A stretch of DNA of 64,000 nt from Gnetum montanum (taxonomy: Eukaryota > Streptophyta > Gnetopsida > Gnetales > Gnetaceae): the NCBI GenBank assembly GCA_015680685.1, contig MNCI01022583.1:404001-468000 (forward strand), given 5' to 3'. This document shows positions 36,901 to 47,495 of the stretch, piece after piece. A model generated the notes under the pieces. The model was not told the DNA's origin and did not search any database. It worked only from the letters and a program-made list of their open reading frames with translations. Both the position numbers and the translations under genes were made by a program. Position 1 is the first letter of the stretch. Each line of letters starts with the position of its first letter.

Positions 36901-37225
36901 AAAATGCTAGTGTAAATGTTATTAAGAGGTATTTGGTCATAAGGGGAAGGAATATACTCTTTTTCATTAAAATGGATGAGTTTGAATTCCTTCTTAGCTT
37001 ATGCCTCCACTCGTGGGATCAGCATGCTAGCCTGGATTTTAGCATGAATGAAGTTATAATATTCTTCATTTATTGTCACGAAACTAGGACTTTGCCCTCT
37101 AAGTCTTAGGAATTACCTACATTTCATCACACCTGGCTCTTTAGGGTCATAAACCCTCATGTGCTATTGATCTAACCCATTGTTGTTATAGTTATAAGGT
37201 AATTTGGTTGACTATTGAAATGACA

Positions 37226-38693
37226 TGTTGAAAATTAGCTTTTCAAGTTTTTACTATTTTTGGCAAAAAACATAGCAAGTAGGGAAATCTACTAGCATAG
37301 TAGACCAAAAATAGAAAAGCGGTAGTAGATGATCACTAAATAGTTAAAACAGAAAATAAAATCTCGAAAATAGAATGCTAGAAAGTAATATCCCAAAAAC
37401 AAAATGCCAAAAAACGAAACCCAGAAGATGGAATTCCAAAAATGGAATGCTAAAAAATGGACTACACTAAACAAGGTACCCCTGGGGCACAAGAAGTTGC
37501 TCGCCAAAGCTAGAAGTCCGTTGGAGAAGGCTACCTCCATGATCCAGTTTCTACCTAGCTTTGGTTTTCTGCAACTTTCTGTTGGTTTCCACTAGATCTA
37601 CAAAATGGAAATGGGATTGGTGTTGCATGTTTGGAGTAATGGACACCACCTGGAGGTCTCTGTGTCCAATGTAGTCCCTATTTCTACTACCAAATGGTAC
37701 TACCAGATGAGGTTGTAATGGTTGTAATGGGTAGTGATGGCTAGAGATGGGAAATGGTATTACTACAAAAATGGTTTTCCAAATGCCAAAGTGCCTGGAA
37801 TTCTTGTATAGGATGCAAAATTGCCAAAGTTCAAAATTTCCAAAATTCAGAACCTAAAAATGGTGTTAACATTGGGTTTTTATAAGGTTAGGGTTGCCAT
37901 TTTTGGGTCTGCCATTGACTACCATTGAGTACTGACAGATTATTATTGATTAAGGATTTACAATGATTACTTCTGTCAGTGTAGTCTACTTACTACTATT
38001 AGCATAGCTACTCAGCGTAGTCTACTTAGCATAGTCTGCTAGCTACTATTAGCGTAGTTATCATTTGTGGTGTTTCAAAAATGGACTACACCCACAAAGC
38101 GCACCCATTTACTATAAACAGCAACTAGGCCTTTGTGACTACGCTAGAGGTGCTAAAAAATGGGACAAGGATTAGGAACTAGAAAGGTAGATAGAAACTA
38201 CAGAAGTGGTGGATCCCATTGGAAAGTGTTGTGCTTGGTGGTGAATGTTGTCTATGCTAGCCATTGTTGACTTGGAATAATTGCGATAGGTGTCATTGGA
38301 AAAGTGGAAAATCCAATGATCCCACCATTGCACTTCTATGAGGTTTTGGTGGTGACTATGCTAGCTATAGCTACTGTGACCACTAAAAGTGTAGTTCTAG
38401 TAACTACTAAAAATGGCTCCAACGTAGTTGGGACTATACCCTTATAAAAAACCATGAAATTGCCATTTTTGACCATTCCAAAGGCATTGTTGGCCTTCCC
38501 AACCTTAAATATGAACATGGGGTACCTATTTCTAGTTGGAAAACAAGGAAATAACAACTTTTGGAGCATTTTGGCTCCAAAAGCTTATGTATGCAAGATT
38601 TTAGCTCCTAGGCTACATACCTCACATTTACAACATGTTCTTGTCCCAAGTTAGAGAATGAAGGTTGCAACCATGAAATTTGGTGGTGTTTGA
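37226..38693 (-). repeat. 5' LTR of the giant element
   Basis: It aligns with 17140-18386 from about 37450 to GGTGTTTGA at 38693. It contains several GTAGTC/CTAC words (37980-38060). The inner limit, 37226 (TGTTGA), is provisional. I could not identify a convincing primer-binding site next to it. Confidence 0.75.
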
Positions 38694-39036
38694 GTTGGTA
38701 CCCAAGCAAGGGTGTTTTTTTGTTTACCATTGCCTTAATCTTTTCTTTTCAGTGTCTCGTCTTACTATTACTATTGGTCTTACCACATTAAAACAAGGAA
38801 AGAAAATTAATGAAGGTTTTAACTTCCTTTATTTTCAGTGTTGGAATAAAAATGTGTTGCTTTGGTAGAGAGGCCATAATTAAAGCGAGAAATATCTGAT
38901 ACTGACGTGGGTGGATTTGATATTTTGAAGCTGCATCCACCGTTTGATGATGTTCAGATTCTGAATTTCGGATGAATGGCTTTTTTGTCTTGTAAATCGG
39001 ATTGAATGAGTTTCAGTCGAACAAACTCGAGTTTCT
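38694..39036. other. Non-repetitive sequence right of the giant element
   Basis: Sequence becomes more CpG-containing from about 38880. No motif was recognised before the lipoxygenase-like block. TTTCAG at 39011-39016 may be an old splice acceptor. Confidence 0.4.
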
Positions 39037-39291
39037 GACTACGTGGCACTCTACTACGCTGACGACGATGCCATGAGCACCGACGTGAAGCTACAGGCAT
39101 GGTGGGTCGAGATCCAAGAGCGCAGCCATTGCGAGAAAAGCCAAGAACCCTAGTGGTACGCCATGGACTGCCTGCGGGATCTGCATTGGGCCCTCACCAT
39201 AATAATGTAGGTCACCTCTGTGCTGCATGCCACCATCAACATTGGCCAGTACGCCCACACCAGCTTCATGTCCAATAGGCCGAGCCCAAAT
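39037..39291 (+). pseudogene. Lipoxygenase exon pseudogene
   Basis: The plus strand reads DYVALYYADDDAMSTDVKLQ, AWWVEIQERSHCEKSQEP, stop, WYAMDCLRDLHWALTIIM, stop, VTSVLHATINIGQYAHTSFM then SNRPSPNLLP. This matches the conserved plant lipoxygenase segment with A-W-W-x-E-V, (I/V)-A-S-A-L-H-A-A-x-N-F-G-Q-Y and P-N-R-P, the region around an iron-binding histidine helix. Both in-frame TAG codons sit where the family has Trp (TGG), so one G-to-A change each explains them. Lipoxygenases add oxygen to polyunsaturated fatty acids. Only one exon's worth is visible and no other exons lie nearby, so this is a displaced fragment. It is GC-richer than its surroundings. Confidence 0.8.
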
Positions 39292-39680
39292 CTGCTGCCG
39301 CCTGGGATGCAGTGGCACAGTGGTGGCAGGCAACATGCAGCACAGGGCAAAGTTGCCCCCTCCTACGAAAAAAGAATGCACTGGGGTAGCACTAGTGCGG
39401 TAGCGACGATACACCATCATCTACTATATAATATAATATAAGAGGTCATCCATGAATAGCAAGTTTGTTTGAAAGTGCGATTACAGAAATTGTTTCTTCC
39501 TTTGTGGCCTTGCTTCATCCAGGGTTTTGACATTACAGAAATGGTAATTTTAGCATGGTTGTGTCCACAAAATTCACCCCCTCTCACCCAGCATCATCCT
39601 AGACGGGTTGGCCTCTTAGTTAAAAATGCTAAGAAAACTATTCCAAAGGTGTCAATACAAATAAAATTATGCAACGACAT
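39292..39680. other. Tail beyond the lipoxygenase-like block
   Basis: Similarity to lipoxygenase fades after SNRPSP. A short alternating AT run (TATATAATATAATATAA) lies near 39424-39440. Nothing else recognised. Confidence 0.4.
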
Positions 39681-39945
39681 TCATGATGTGTTTCTTCTAT
39701 ATCCATTTATAATTCGATGCCTTGTTTCTTCTAAATCCACTTGCAAATTGGATAGAAGTTCTCAACCAAACATGTCTATTCTTTGAATAAACAATACCAT
39801 TTACTATTAATATTGGTAGTAATGAAAAGTTGTGTTTCTTGGGCCTATCCATAGGTACAATTAAACTTAGTTGTGTTTGTGTTTTGTTTGTGGACCTATT
39901 TAGATGTACAATCAAACTTGCTATGTTGAGACTTTGTACAATATC
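39681..39945 (+). repeat. Dispersed repeat, copy 2
   Basis: It aligns with 10800-11120 as described there. A further partial unit (CCATTTGCAAATTGGATATAAG, AACATGTCTATTT) repeats at 39946-40010. It lacks the foldback found beside copy 1. Confidence 0.7.
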
Positions 39946-40010
39946 CATTTGCAAATTGGATATAAGTTTTTAACTAAACATGTCTATTTCCTTGAATAAA
40001 TGATGCCATT

Positions 40011-41461
40011 TACTATGAACTTAATTAATGTAATCAAAAGTTCCTCCACATGATTGAAGTTTTACTAAACACACATTAAATCAATACTTTCTACAATACA
40101 AATGAACATATTCTAAGTTGACAAATAAACTAATAAGTGTGGAAGACACAGTTAGCCCTATAATACACCTCGTTTCCCTTGGTGAATTATTTATTCAATA
40201 CTATACTTGTTGTCCAAATCAAACCAGAATACATTTATGTTTCTACCAAACTATATAAAGTAATATACAAGAAACAAGTATTTTCTTGGTGAAAAAGAAA
40301 CCATTTTAGTAAATTTATTAAAAATATTCAATCTTCTATTCCAAGAATAAAAAATGTAATAACCTATTAATAAGAAAATTGCAAAAACTTACTTGAAAAA
40401 ATTACAAAGACCTAGATTTTAATTGTTTTAAAAGTTGATTAATGTCTATAGGAATAACAATAGAAGTTAGGGCATTATCCTTGTTGTGCTCAATATTGCT
40501 CTTTTATTCTTGTCTGTGAATAAATCATGTAAGCATTAATGAGGTTAGCGCCACTAGTTGTACGTCTCATGAAGTAAATATAGTCATTACACCTCTCATG
40601 AAGAAAATACAATCATTGATTTTACCTTTTCTCTTTTCTATTTGATAATATCTAAATTAATAGGATTAGTATTAATTAATGACGTTTTAGAAAAATCTTA
40701 CACATCATTATGACAAGATTTAAAACATTTCACAAGTTCTTTTTTTTGAGGAGGAGCGATAGAGGAGAAGGGGAGGTAGGTGGCATGGGTTGTTGAGGTA
40801 TCTTATAAAAACCTTTAAATCAATTTATTTAGAAGTAGGAAAGAGGCTATATTAAGAGCATTATACAAAGAAAATAATATAACTTTCCAAAGTACCTCAA
40901 GGTATTCACACTCATAATTAACAATAAAAAATAGATTTAAGAAAAGGACCACAAAAGATAACAATTGAGGTTTTAACTTTTAAATTGACACTAATAATGA
41001 AGCTAGAATAACAAAACTTTCCACCAATAATTAAGGAACAAGAGATAAATGTAACTTTTTACCTGCTCATAGAGGATACAATTATAGACTACACTAAATA
41101 AAGATAATATCTTGTTGAAGGAGAACAAATAGAGCAAATCAATCCTTACCGTACTAAAGTTGGATTTAAAATTTTTAAAAGTATTTTTGTTTAAAGAATG
41201 TATTACAAATTTATACTATGAGTTGTCCTACTTGGTCAAGAGGCCTCACCTAGTTAGTTCTACTTACTAGATTGAGTTGTTGTGCCTACTGTAAAATAGA
41301 AATTTGAATTCATTAGTTAGGTCAACTTGACAATTTGGAGGTCAACCTTACTATGGTGAAAATATAAATGTAAAATCTAGAAAATACATAACAATCTACC
41401 AAAGGCCACATAATAAAAAATATACATTCTAAGCCTTAGAATGACAACACTCATTATAAGA
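40011..41461. other. AT-rich intergenic stretch
   Basis: No coding motif or clear repeat. A G-rich purine run at 40745-40800 is low complexity. Confidence 0.45.
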
Positions 41462-41847
41462 AAATTCTAAGAATTAACAAGAAATAGATACTCTAAATAG
41501 CAATTAATATACACCCATCATTCCTCTTCCTCTATCATAGCAACACATTGATACATAAGCATGGGTACATAAAAGATATTTTAAGAATTAACAAGAAATT
41601 GAGGTTCTAAGTAGAAATTAATAAAAACCTATCATTCCTCTTGTTGATGCATAAATTTTGGTCATGCCAACACCGGAAAAACTCGTTTGAGGAGACTATA
41701 GCCTAGGGCACCTTCTGTATGGGTACGGAAACCCAGGAATAGTCTCAGCTGGAAAGAGCCATGTAACCAAGTGATAGAGAGATAAAGAGATAGAAACATA
41801 GAGAGAGATAAAACATGAAAAAAAAATAAAGGAGAGAGAAACAGGAA

Positions 41848-42570
41848 CCACCGACAGGATGCATGGTTGTGTTGCCACAAGAATCATGTGTAGTTGCGAT
41901 CAAACATCACCAATGCCCTGCAGACCGCCAACTGCATAAACATCATGCACAAATCCACCATCCACCACATGCCATTTGCTGAAATAAAAGAAGATAGAGA
42001 GAAGATCCACCGACAGGATGCATGGTTGTGTTGCCGCAAGAATCATGTGTAGTTGCGATCAAACATCACCAATGCCCTGCGGACCGCCAACTGCATAAAC
42101 ATCATGCACAAATCCACCGTCCACCACATGCCATTTGCTGAAATAAAAGAAGATAGAGAGAAGATCCACCGACAGGATGCATGGTTGTGTTGCCGCAAGA
42201 ATCATGTGTAGTTGCGATCAAACATCACCAATGCCCTGCGGACCGCCAACTGCATAAACAGCATGCACAAATCCACCGTCCACCACATGCCACTTGTTGA
42301 AATAAAAGAAGATAGAGAGAAGATCCACCGACAGGATGCATGGTTGTATTGCCACAAGAATCATGTGTAGTTGCGATCAAACATCACCAATGCCATGCGG
42401 ACCGCCAACTGCATAAACATCATGCACAAATCCACCGTCCACCACATGCCATTTGCTGAAATAAAAGAAGATAGAGAGAAGATCCACCAACAGGATGCAT
42501 GGTTGTATTGCCACAAGAATCATGTGTAGTTGCGATCAAACATCACCAATGCCCTGCGAACCGCCAACTG
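41848..42570. repeat. 159-bp tandem repeat, 4.5 units
   Basis: The anchor CGACAGGATGCATGG begins at 41852, 42011, 42170, 42329 and 42488 (CAACAGG in the last), an exact 159-bp step. Copies differ by only a few bases and keep CpGs (GCGGACCGCC, TTGCGATC), so the expansion is recent compared with other repeats here. 159 is a multiple of three, but the frames I checked are not all open. Confidence 0.95.
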
Positions 42571-42637
42571 TTGTTGCCACACACACTTCCAACCACCCAA
42601 AGGAAGAGGAGGTTCAGTCCATGGCTTCACGGCCTTG

Positions 42638-42690
42638 GCCTCACTGGCCTAGGGCTTCCTGGCCTCACTGGCCTAGGGCTTCCTGGCCTG
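42638..42690. repeat. 24-bp GC-rich direct repeat
   Basis: GGCCTCACTGGCCTAGGGCT is repeated at a 24-bp step, with a third partial unit. It lies inside the solo LTR. Confidence 0.85.
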
Positions 42691-42787
42691 ACTTCTCCTC
42701 CTCTCCCAACTCCATCACCTTGATGGCTTTTATAGCCAATTTTAAGGTTAGGGTAACCCATCTTTTTAAAAAAAAAATTAATTTTTT

Positions 42788-42820
<33 letters not shown>

Positions 42821-42950
42821 CTTCTTTCTTCTTTTTTTTTAAAAAAATAAACAAAGGCCCCATGCCAAGCATGGGCGTGTTGATACCAACACCTCTACCT
42901 CTATGGTAGCAACACATTAATACATAGGCATGTGTACAAGATTTGGTAGT

Positions 42951-43548
42951 AAATGGAAAAGGCTCCATACTTAGCAATTCAAGGATTCTTTGTAAGTAGA
43001 CAGGCTTCTAGATTAGACTTCATGAGATTTTCATTAGAGAAAGAAGAAAATAAATAAATGAATGAAATGTCTAATTGGAAATTCCAACTTCTATATTTAT
43101 AGAGAAATGGGGAAAATAATGATTAAAATCTAATTTGAACAAATGACATAAATTAGTTTTAGTGTGACACTCTAAACAAAATATTAATAGACCAATCACA
43201 AACTAATTCTAGAAAATTTTTAAACAATTACATCTCAATCTTAATAAACAAGTCTCATATTCATAAATTTAAATAACAAAAATTATAACAAATAATGGAA
43301 TGATTACACTAATTCTTAATTAACATAGTACTATCTAATCAACTTATTTGGAGGGGAAAGATTTTAGGGTTTGGCCTCTTTTTTCTTTGAAGGATAAATT
43401 TTAATGATATTCTTCAATGATGTAAGGAAAATTTTCAATGCTTCCATTTTAATTAAATTTAAAAATTAAAAGGAAATTAAAAAGTTTAGCTTTTTTGCAG
43501 ATTTCTCTTTAAACCCAAACACAAAAGCAATCTAAATTTGTAAAACAA
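42951..43548. other. AT-rich stretch, nothing recognised
   Basis: No coding motif seen. Confidence 0.4.
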
Positions 43549-43736
43549 CAAATATTTATGAAAACAACTATATCTCTACTCTTAACTCTATTTTTCATTT
43601 ATTTTTTAGGGTCTAACATCCCCTTAACTATTTTTTTCTAATTACAAATATTTATGAAAACAACTATATCTCTACTCTTAACTCTATTTTTCATTTATTT
43701 TTTAGGGTCTAACATCCCCTTAACTATTTTTTTCAT
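43549..43736. repeat. Near-perfect 96-bp tandem duplication
   Basis: CAAATATTTATGAAAACAAC begins at 43549 and again at 43645, and about 90 bp ending in CCCCTTAACTATTTTTTTC are identical in both. It is a recent local duplication within the older 310-bp repeats. Confidence 0.95.
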
Positions 43737-44720
43737 TAGAAATGAAATGTAGATCTGTATAGAAATAAAAGCATGCAAAGTATCCATCTACAACACAATG
43801 CCATAAAATTAAATCACCTAAAAAATAAATGAGCCCATTTAAAATTCAACGCACTATTCTCTAAAACCTATTTTACTATTAATGATTAAAATTTAAAAAA
43901 AAAAAAAGACATTGATGAATATAGCAACCTCCAAAACCTCTATTAACATAAAAATTTAAAAAAATATTCCAAGTTCATAATACAATAAATATTAACAAGA
44001 AGGGCTAGATCACTATACTCTTAGCTCTATTTTTTATTAATAATGAAATATAGATTTAGAAAAAAAATAAAAACATGGGAAATATCTGTCTACAACACAA
44101 CATCATAGAATAAAATCACTTGAAACATAAATGAGCTCACTTAAAAATCAAAGCGATAGCCTCTAAAACCTCGTTTATTATTTATGAAGAAAATTGAAAA
44201 AAAAATGAAAAAATGTTGATGAGAACTCAATAGCCTCCAAAACCTCAAATACTATTCATGATGAAAAAAATATAAATATATAAAATAGTAAATATTAATG
44301 AATAGAACTAGATCGCTCTACTCTCAACTTTATTTATCACGGATAATGAAATATAAAGTTAGAAAACATAAATGCATAAAAGCCATCTATCTACAACACA
44401 ACATCAAAGGATAAAACCATTTGAAACATAAATGAATGCAATTAAATTTTAATGTAACAACCTTTAAAAATTCTCTTAATATTCATGATCAAAATCAAAA
44501 ACAAAATTTAAAAAAAATATAGATGAGAATACAACAACCTCCAAAACCTTTCTTAGTTTTCATAATGAAGATCGAAAAATGAAATCTAAATATGTAAAAC
44601 AAGCAATACTACTTAGAGGACCTAGATTATCCTACTTCTAGCTTTATTTTTTATTAATAATAAAATATCGATTTAGAAAAAATAAAAATACTAGAAGCAT
44701 CTATCTACAACATGACATCA
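43640..44720. repeat. Degenerate tandem repeat, about 310-bp period
   Basis: Four diverged units share CTCTACTCTTAACTCTATTTTTCATT-like, ATGAAATATAGATTTAGAAAA-like, CTACAACACAACATCA and CCTCCAAAACCTC-like blocks. Starts are near 43668, 44010, 44312 and 44628. Non-coding. Confidence 0.75.
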
Positions 44721-46454
44721 AAACCAAAATAAAATAAAATGCAAATACAAATACTAAATAAAAAAAGAGTTTAAAAAATTAAGAGAATGGTAGCAATCCT
44801 AGTGAAAGAGGCATAATAACAATCAATGATTATTGTTGGCATTGTGCTTTATTGTTTTATAGAGGTAGTTGAATACAAACTTGATGAGTGAAATTAGCTC
44901 AATAGATTGAAATTAGCTTTTCAAAAAGCATGTCAAGAATGGAGATATGTGAAGCTTTTATGAACATATTGCATATGCTTAGCAATATTTTGGTTTTGAT
45001 ACCAAAGGAATAAGTAATAAAATTTAATGAAAAATGACAAATGCATTAATGCAACCTTTTGTACTAACACCATGAGTCTATAACCAAATTTCATGATACA
45101 CATATTAATATAGCTTGGCACTATAGCTAGAATTTATTGCCACATATATTTATACATATAGTATTTGGTACACCTATCAACATGTATTTAGTCTATCATA
45201 TACATCAACATCCTTCACTAGTGATGGGAAATTTATAATATTGTCTTTTTTATGTCAAAAATAATTTTCTATTAAACTTCACTTATAGGAAAAGATGACA
45301 AGAAAGGGTGGAGAAGGGCTGAATTTTTTACCCTTCCTATTCTTATCAAGCAACATCAAGGATCATTATTAAAAAGATAAATAGAAAATTAATTATCAAA
45401 TGGATGAGCATCAATTAAGAATATTCAAAAGGCAGTTATCATGTATCATAAATAATAAGCAAACATCATTAGAGAAACAATTTGACTATTGGCACATTCA
45501 AGACATACAACTAATATGATAAATTAGAAGAGTTAGAGGTGAATATAGACCCAATTAATAAGGTGGTATCACACTCAAATAAATGAATAATAATTTAAAC
45601 AATTCAAAGTACATTATATCATCAATTATTTTTGGGATGTCTTTTTAAGGTTTCATTCTTAAAACTCTTTTTGAAAATCCTTTTTTTTTAGGGGCGGGGG
45701 GCATCGGGGAATAGAAAAGGATAAAGTTTTACTCTTCTTTAGGAGTATTCTTAAGTTTGTACTTATTACAATTAGAAATAAAAAGGCTTTTTATAAAGAG
45801 GAGAACTATACTTTCTTCAAATAAAAAATGTAACAATTAGAAATAAAAAATAAATTACAAAATTTTCCAACTTTAGTCTATAAATATAAAAAGAATCAAT
45901 ACTCTAGAAGATGACTAATTGTTTAGCCTTCACTCAAAGCTTCCTTGCTTGAAGCTATAATTGAAAAGCAACATCTTTAAGCATATGATGTTTAACTCAT
46001 GAAGGAAGATCATAATTACATTCCTCTTGCTAAAAAATCAATACATAACAAAGCTTTCAAATAGAATATAGAAGAAATGGCCAAAGATAGTTCCAAATAC
46101 AAAAAAATATAGTAGACAAAGTAAACTAACCACCAACAATAATATCACTAATACTTGGATGAAAGTTATGGCAAATTCTAGATATTCATTTCCAAGCATG
46201 TTGTGCAACTGGGCACTTAGAAAAAACATATGAAATTGAGTTTTTTTTTTTCCTATAAAGAGGATATCGAGAAAAAATAATTCTCATATGCTAAAGACAA
46301 GTAGTGATAGGAAGACCTTGATATATTAGACATCATAAAAAAATTCAAATTTTTAGATAAGTGTTAGCTTTCAAAATATCTCTCATTCTTTTTGATCTAA
46401 AATTATTCTAATAATTACATTACAAGAATTATTAAATTTTCTATGAATAAGATT
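44721..46454. other. AT-rich intergenic stretch
   Basis: No gene recognised. One G-rich run, GGGGCGGGGGGCATCGGGG (45691-45709), follows a T tract and stands out in this AT-rich context. Confidence 0.45.
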
Positions 46455-47306
46455 TGATGAGTGGCAAATACCTCTACAATCAACCATATGAATCACTAAG
46501 TGTTCACACGTGATCTAGTCAAATTCCGTGGACCCTTTATCTTCCAGTACACTAGCCTCTAGGAAGTGAACTTTCCCTAACAATTATTCATTGTCTTCCC
46601 AATTACACTTGTGATATGTAAAGGTATGGTTAATTGTAATCAAGGCATATGATTTTTATTATTTTTATGCTTTATGTTTTGGGTGCTTAAAATAAAGGAT
46701 AAAAGCAATGAAGTAATTTAATTACTAATCTAATCTAACTAACTAACCAATTTCTAACTAATCCTAACATAAGCATTCGATCCCACTTTCTGTATACATC
46801 CTGAACACACATATAATGCTATTGGGTTACCAAACATTAAGTGTTACTAGGATTACCAAGCATCATGCGCATGCTCAAAGTGATCATACTTATGTGCTTA
46901 ATTAATCACTATTTAATCTAGCTTAATTACTTAAAAGCATTAAATAAAATTGTTGAGAACATTGAATGCATGAGAAAATATTTAATCTAGCCAAAGTGCT
47001 ACAAGGTTTATCAAAAAGCTCATCTTTATTGTCGCACACACTGTCGTGCTTAGGTACAAAAGTGTTTGAATAAAAATCTGTACACTCAATGACTCTTACT
47101 GCGAGTACTTAGGAAAATATTTTAACTTTGGGGAACAAAAACTGCAAGAGCTCTGCTACACTATGACAAAAACACTCTCAAACCATGTGCCCAAGTGTTA
47201 TATTTATAGGCCAGCACATATCCTGCAATATCAAATATCTAACATCACTTTTTAGTCCCCTACATCAAATATCCGATATCGAAGCCAGAAAAATAACACT
47301 TCATCA
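46455..47306 (-). repeat. Diverged solo LTR related to 1713-2750
   Basis: The left end, TGATGAGTGGCAAATACCTCTACAATCAACC, and the later AGTGTTCACACGTGATCTAG, TATTTATAGGCCAGCACAT and ATCCGATATCG match the 1713 and 7471 LTRs in the same orientation. The right end is taken as CTTCATCA at 47306. It is shorter and more diverged than those copies, and no target duplication is evident. Confidence 0.65.
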
Positions 47307-47495
47307 ACTACATATCTCATCCTTTTTCAAACTATGAAACTAGATACTCAAACATCAAAAAGTCTTGCCTAAGTCTTGTCTTCACCCTCAAAAAGTGAAT
47401 ACACAATCTTCTCAATGCTAAGGTCTTTGTTATCTATAAAGATAACATCCTTAAATTCATTGCTAACAACCTTTTCAACAACCATCCCTTAGCTC

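Larger units (their letters stand above)
16827..38693 (-). mobile_element. Giant Tat/Ogre-like Ty3 retrotransposon, composite
   Basis: Homologous LTRs in direct orientation lie at about 16827-18386 and 37226-38693, making an element of about 21.9 kb. Minus-strand gag and protease follow the right-hand (5') LTR. RT, RNase H and integrase lie at 22.9-19.5 kb, then a polypurine tract touches the left-hand (3') LTR. Between protease and RT lie a 29-bp minisatellite, a plus-strand degenerate gene and a palindromic array, about 10 kb that does not belong there in a normal gag-pol. Size, gag style and an antisense gene recall Tat-lineage elements such as Ogre or Retand (family knowledge; the lineage is inferred). 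The flanking pentamers GTGGG (16822) and GTTGG (38694) differ by one base and may be a worn target duplication. All frames carry stops. Confidence 0.75.
41642..42891. mobile_element. Solo LTR, 1250 bp, CCTCT target duplication
   Basis: It starts TGTTGATGC and ends ACCAACA, so it has TG...CA ends with a TGTTG/CAACA inverted pair. CCTCT lies on both sides (41637-41641 and 42892-42896). The uninterrupted duplicate at 41520-41560 shows the empty-site sequence. No coding sequence is inside; instead it holds 159-bp tandem repeats, a 24-bp repeat, a T-rich tract (42760-42845) and a hairpin CCCATGC-CAA-GCATGGG at 42859-42875. Orientation is undetermined. Confidence 0.85.
41462..42950. repeat. Tandem duplication interrupted by a solo LTR
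   Basis: TAAGAATTAACAAGAAAT...CATTCCTCTTCCTCTAT...CAACACATTGATACATA (41468-41560) is followed at about 41580 by a second copy. That copy runs to CATTCCTCT at 41641 and resumes at 42897 with ACCTCTATGG...CAACACATTAATACATA. The intervening 1250 bp is the insertion described next. Confidence 0.8.

Noticed and set aside
37190-37226. Primer-binding site of the giant element
   Set aside because: The sequence beside the provisional LTR end does not resemble tRNA-Asp, tRNA-Arg or tRNA-Met complements well enough to claim.
41848-42570. CRISPR-like or satellite-centromere interpretation of the 159-bp repeats
   Set aside because: The units are head-to-tail without spacers, only 4.5 copies, and enclosed in a solo LTR with target duplications.
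42495-42842. 115-codon plus-strand frame
   Set aside because: It runs through the tandem repeat, a GC-rich 24-bp repeat and a poly-T tract; the translation is repeat and low complexity only.
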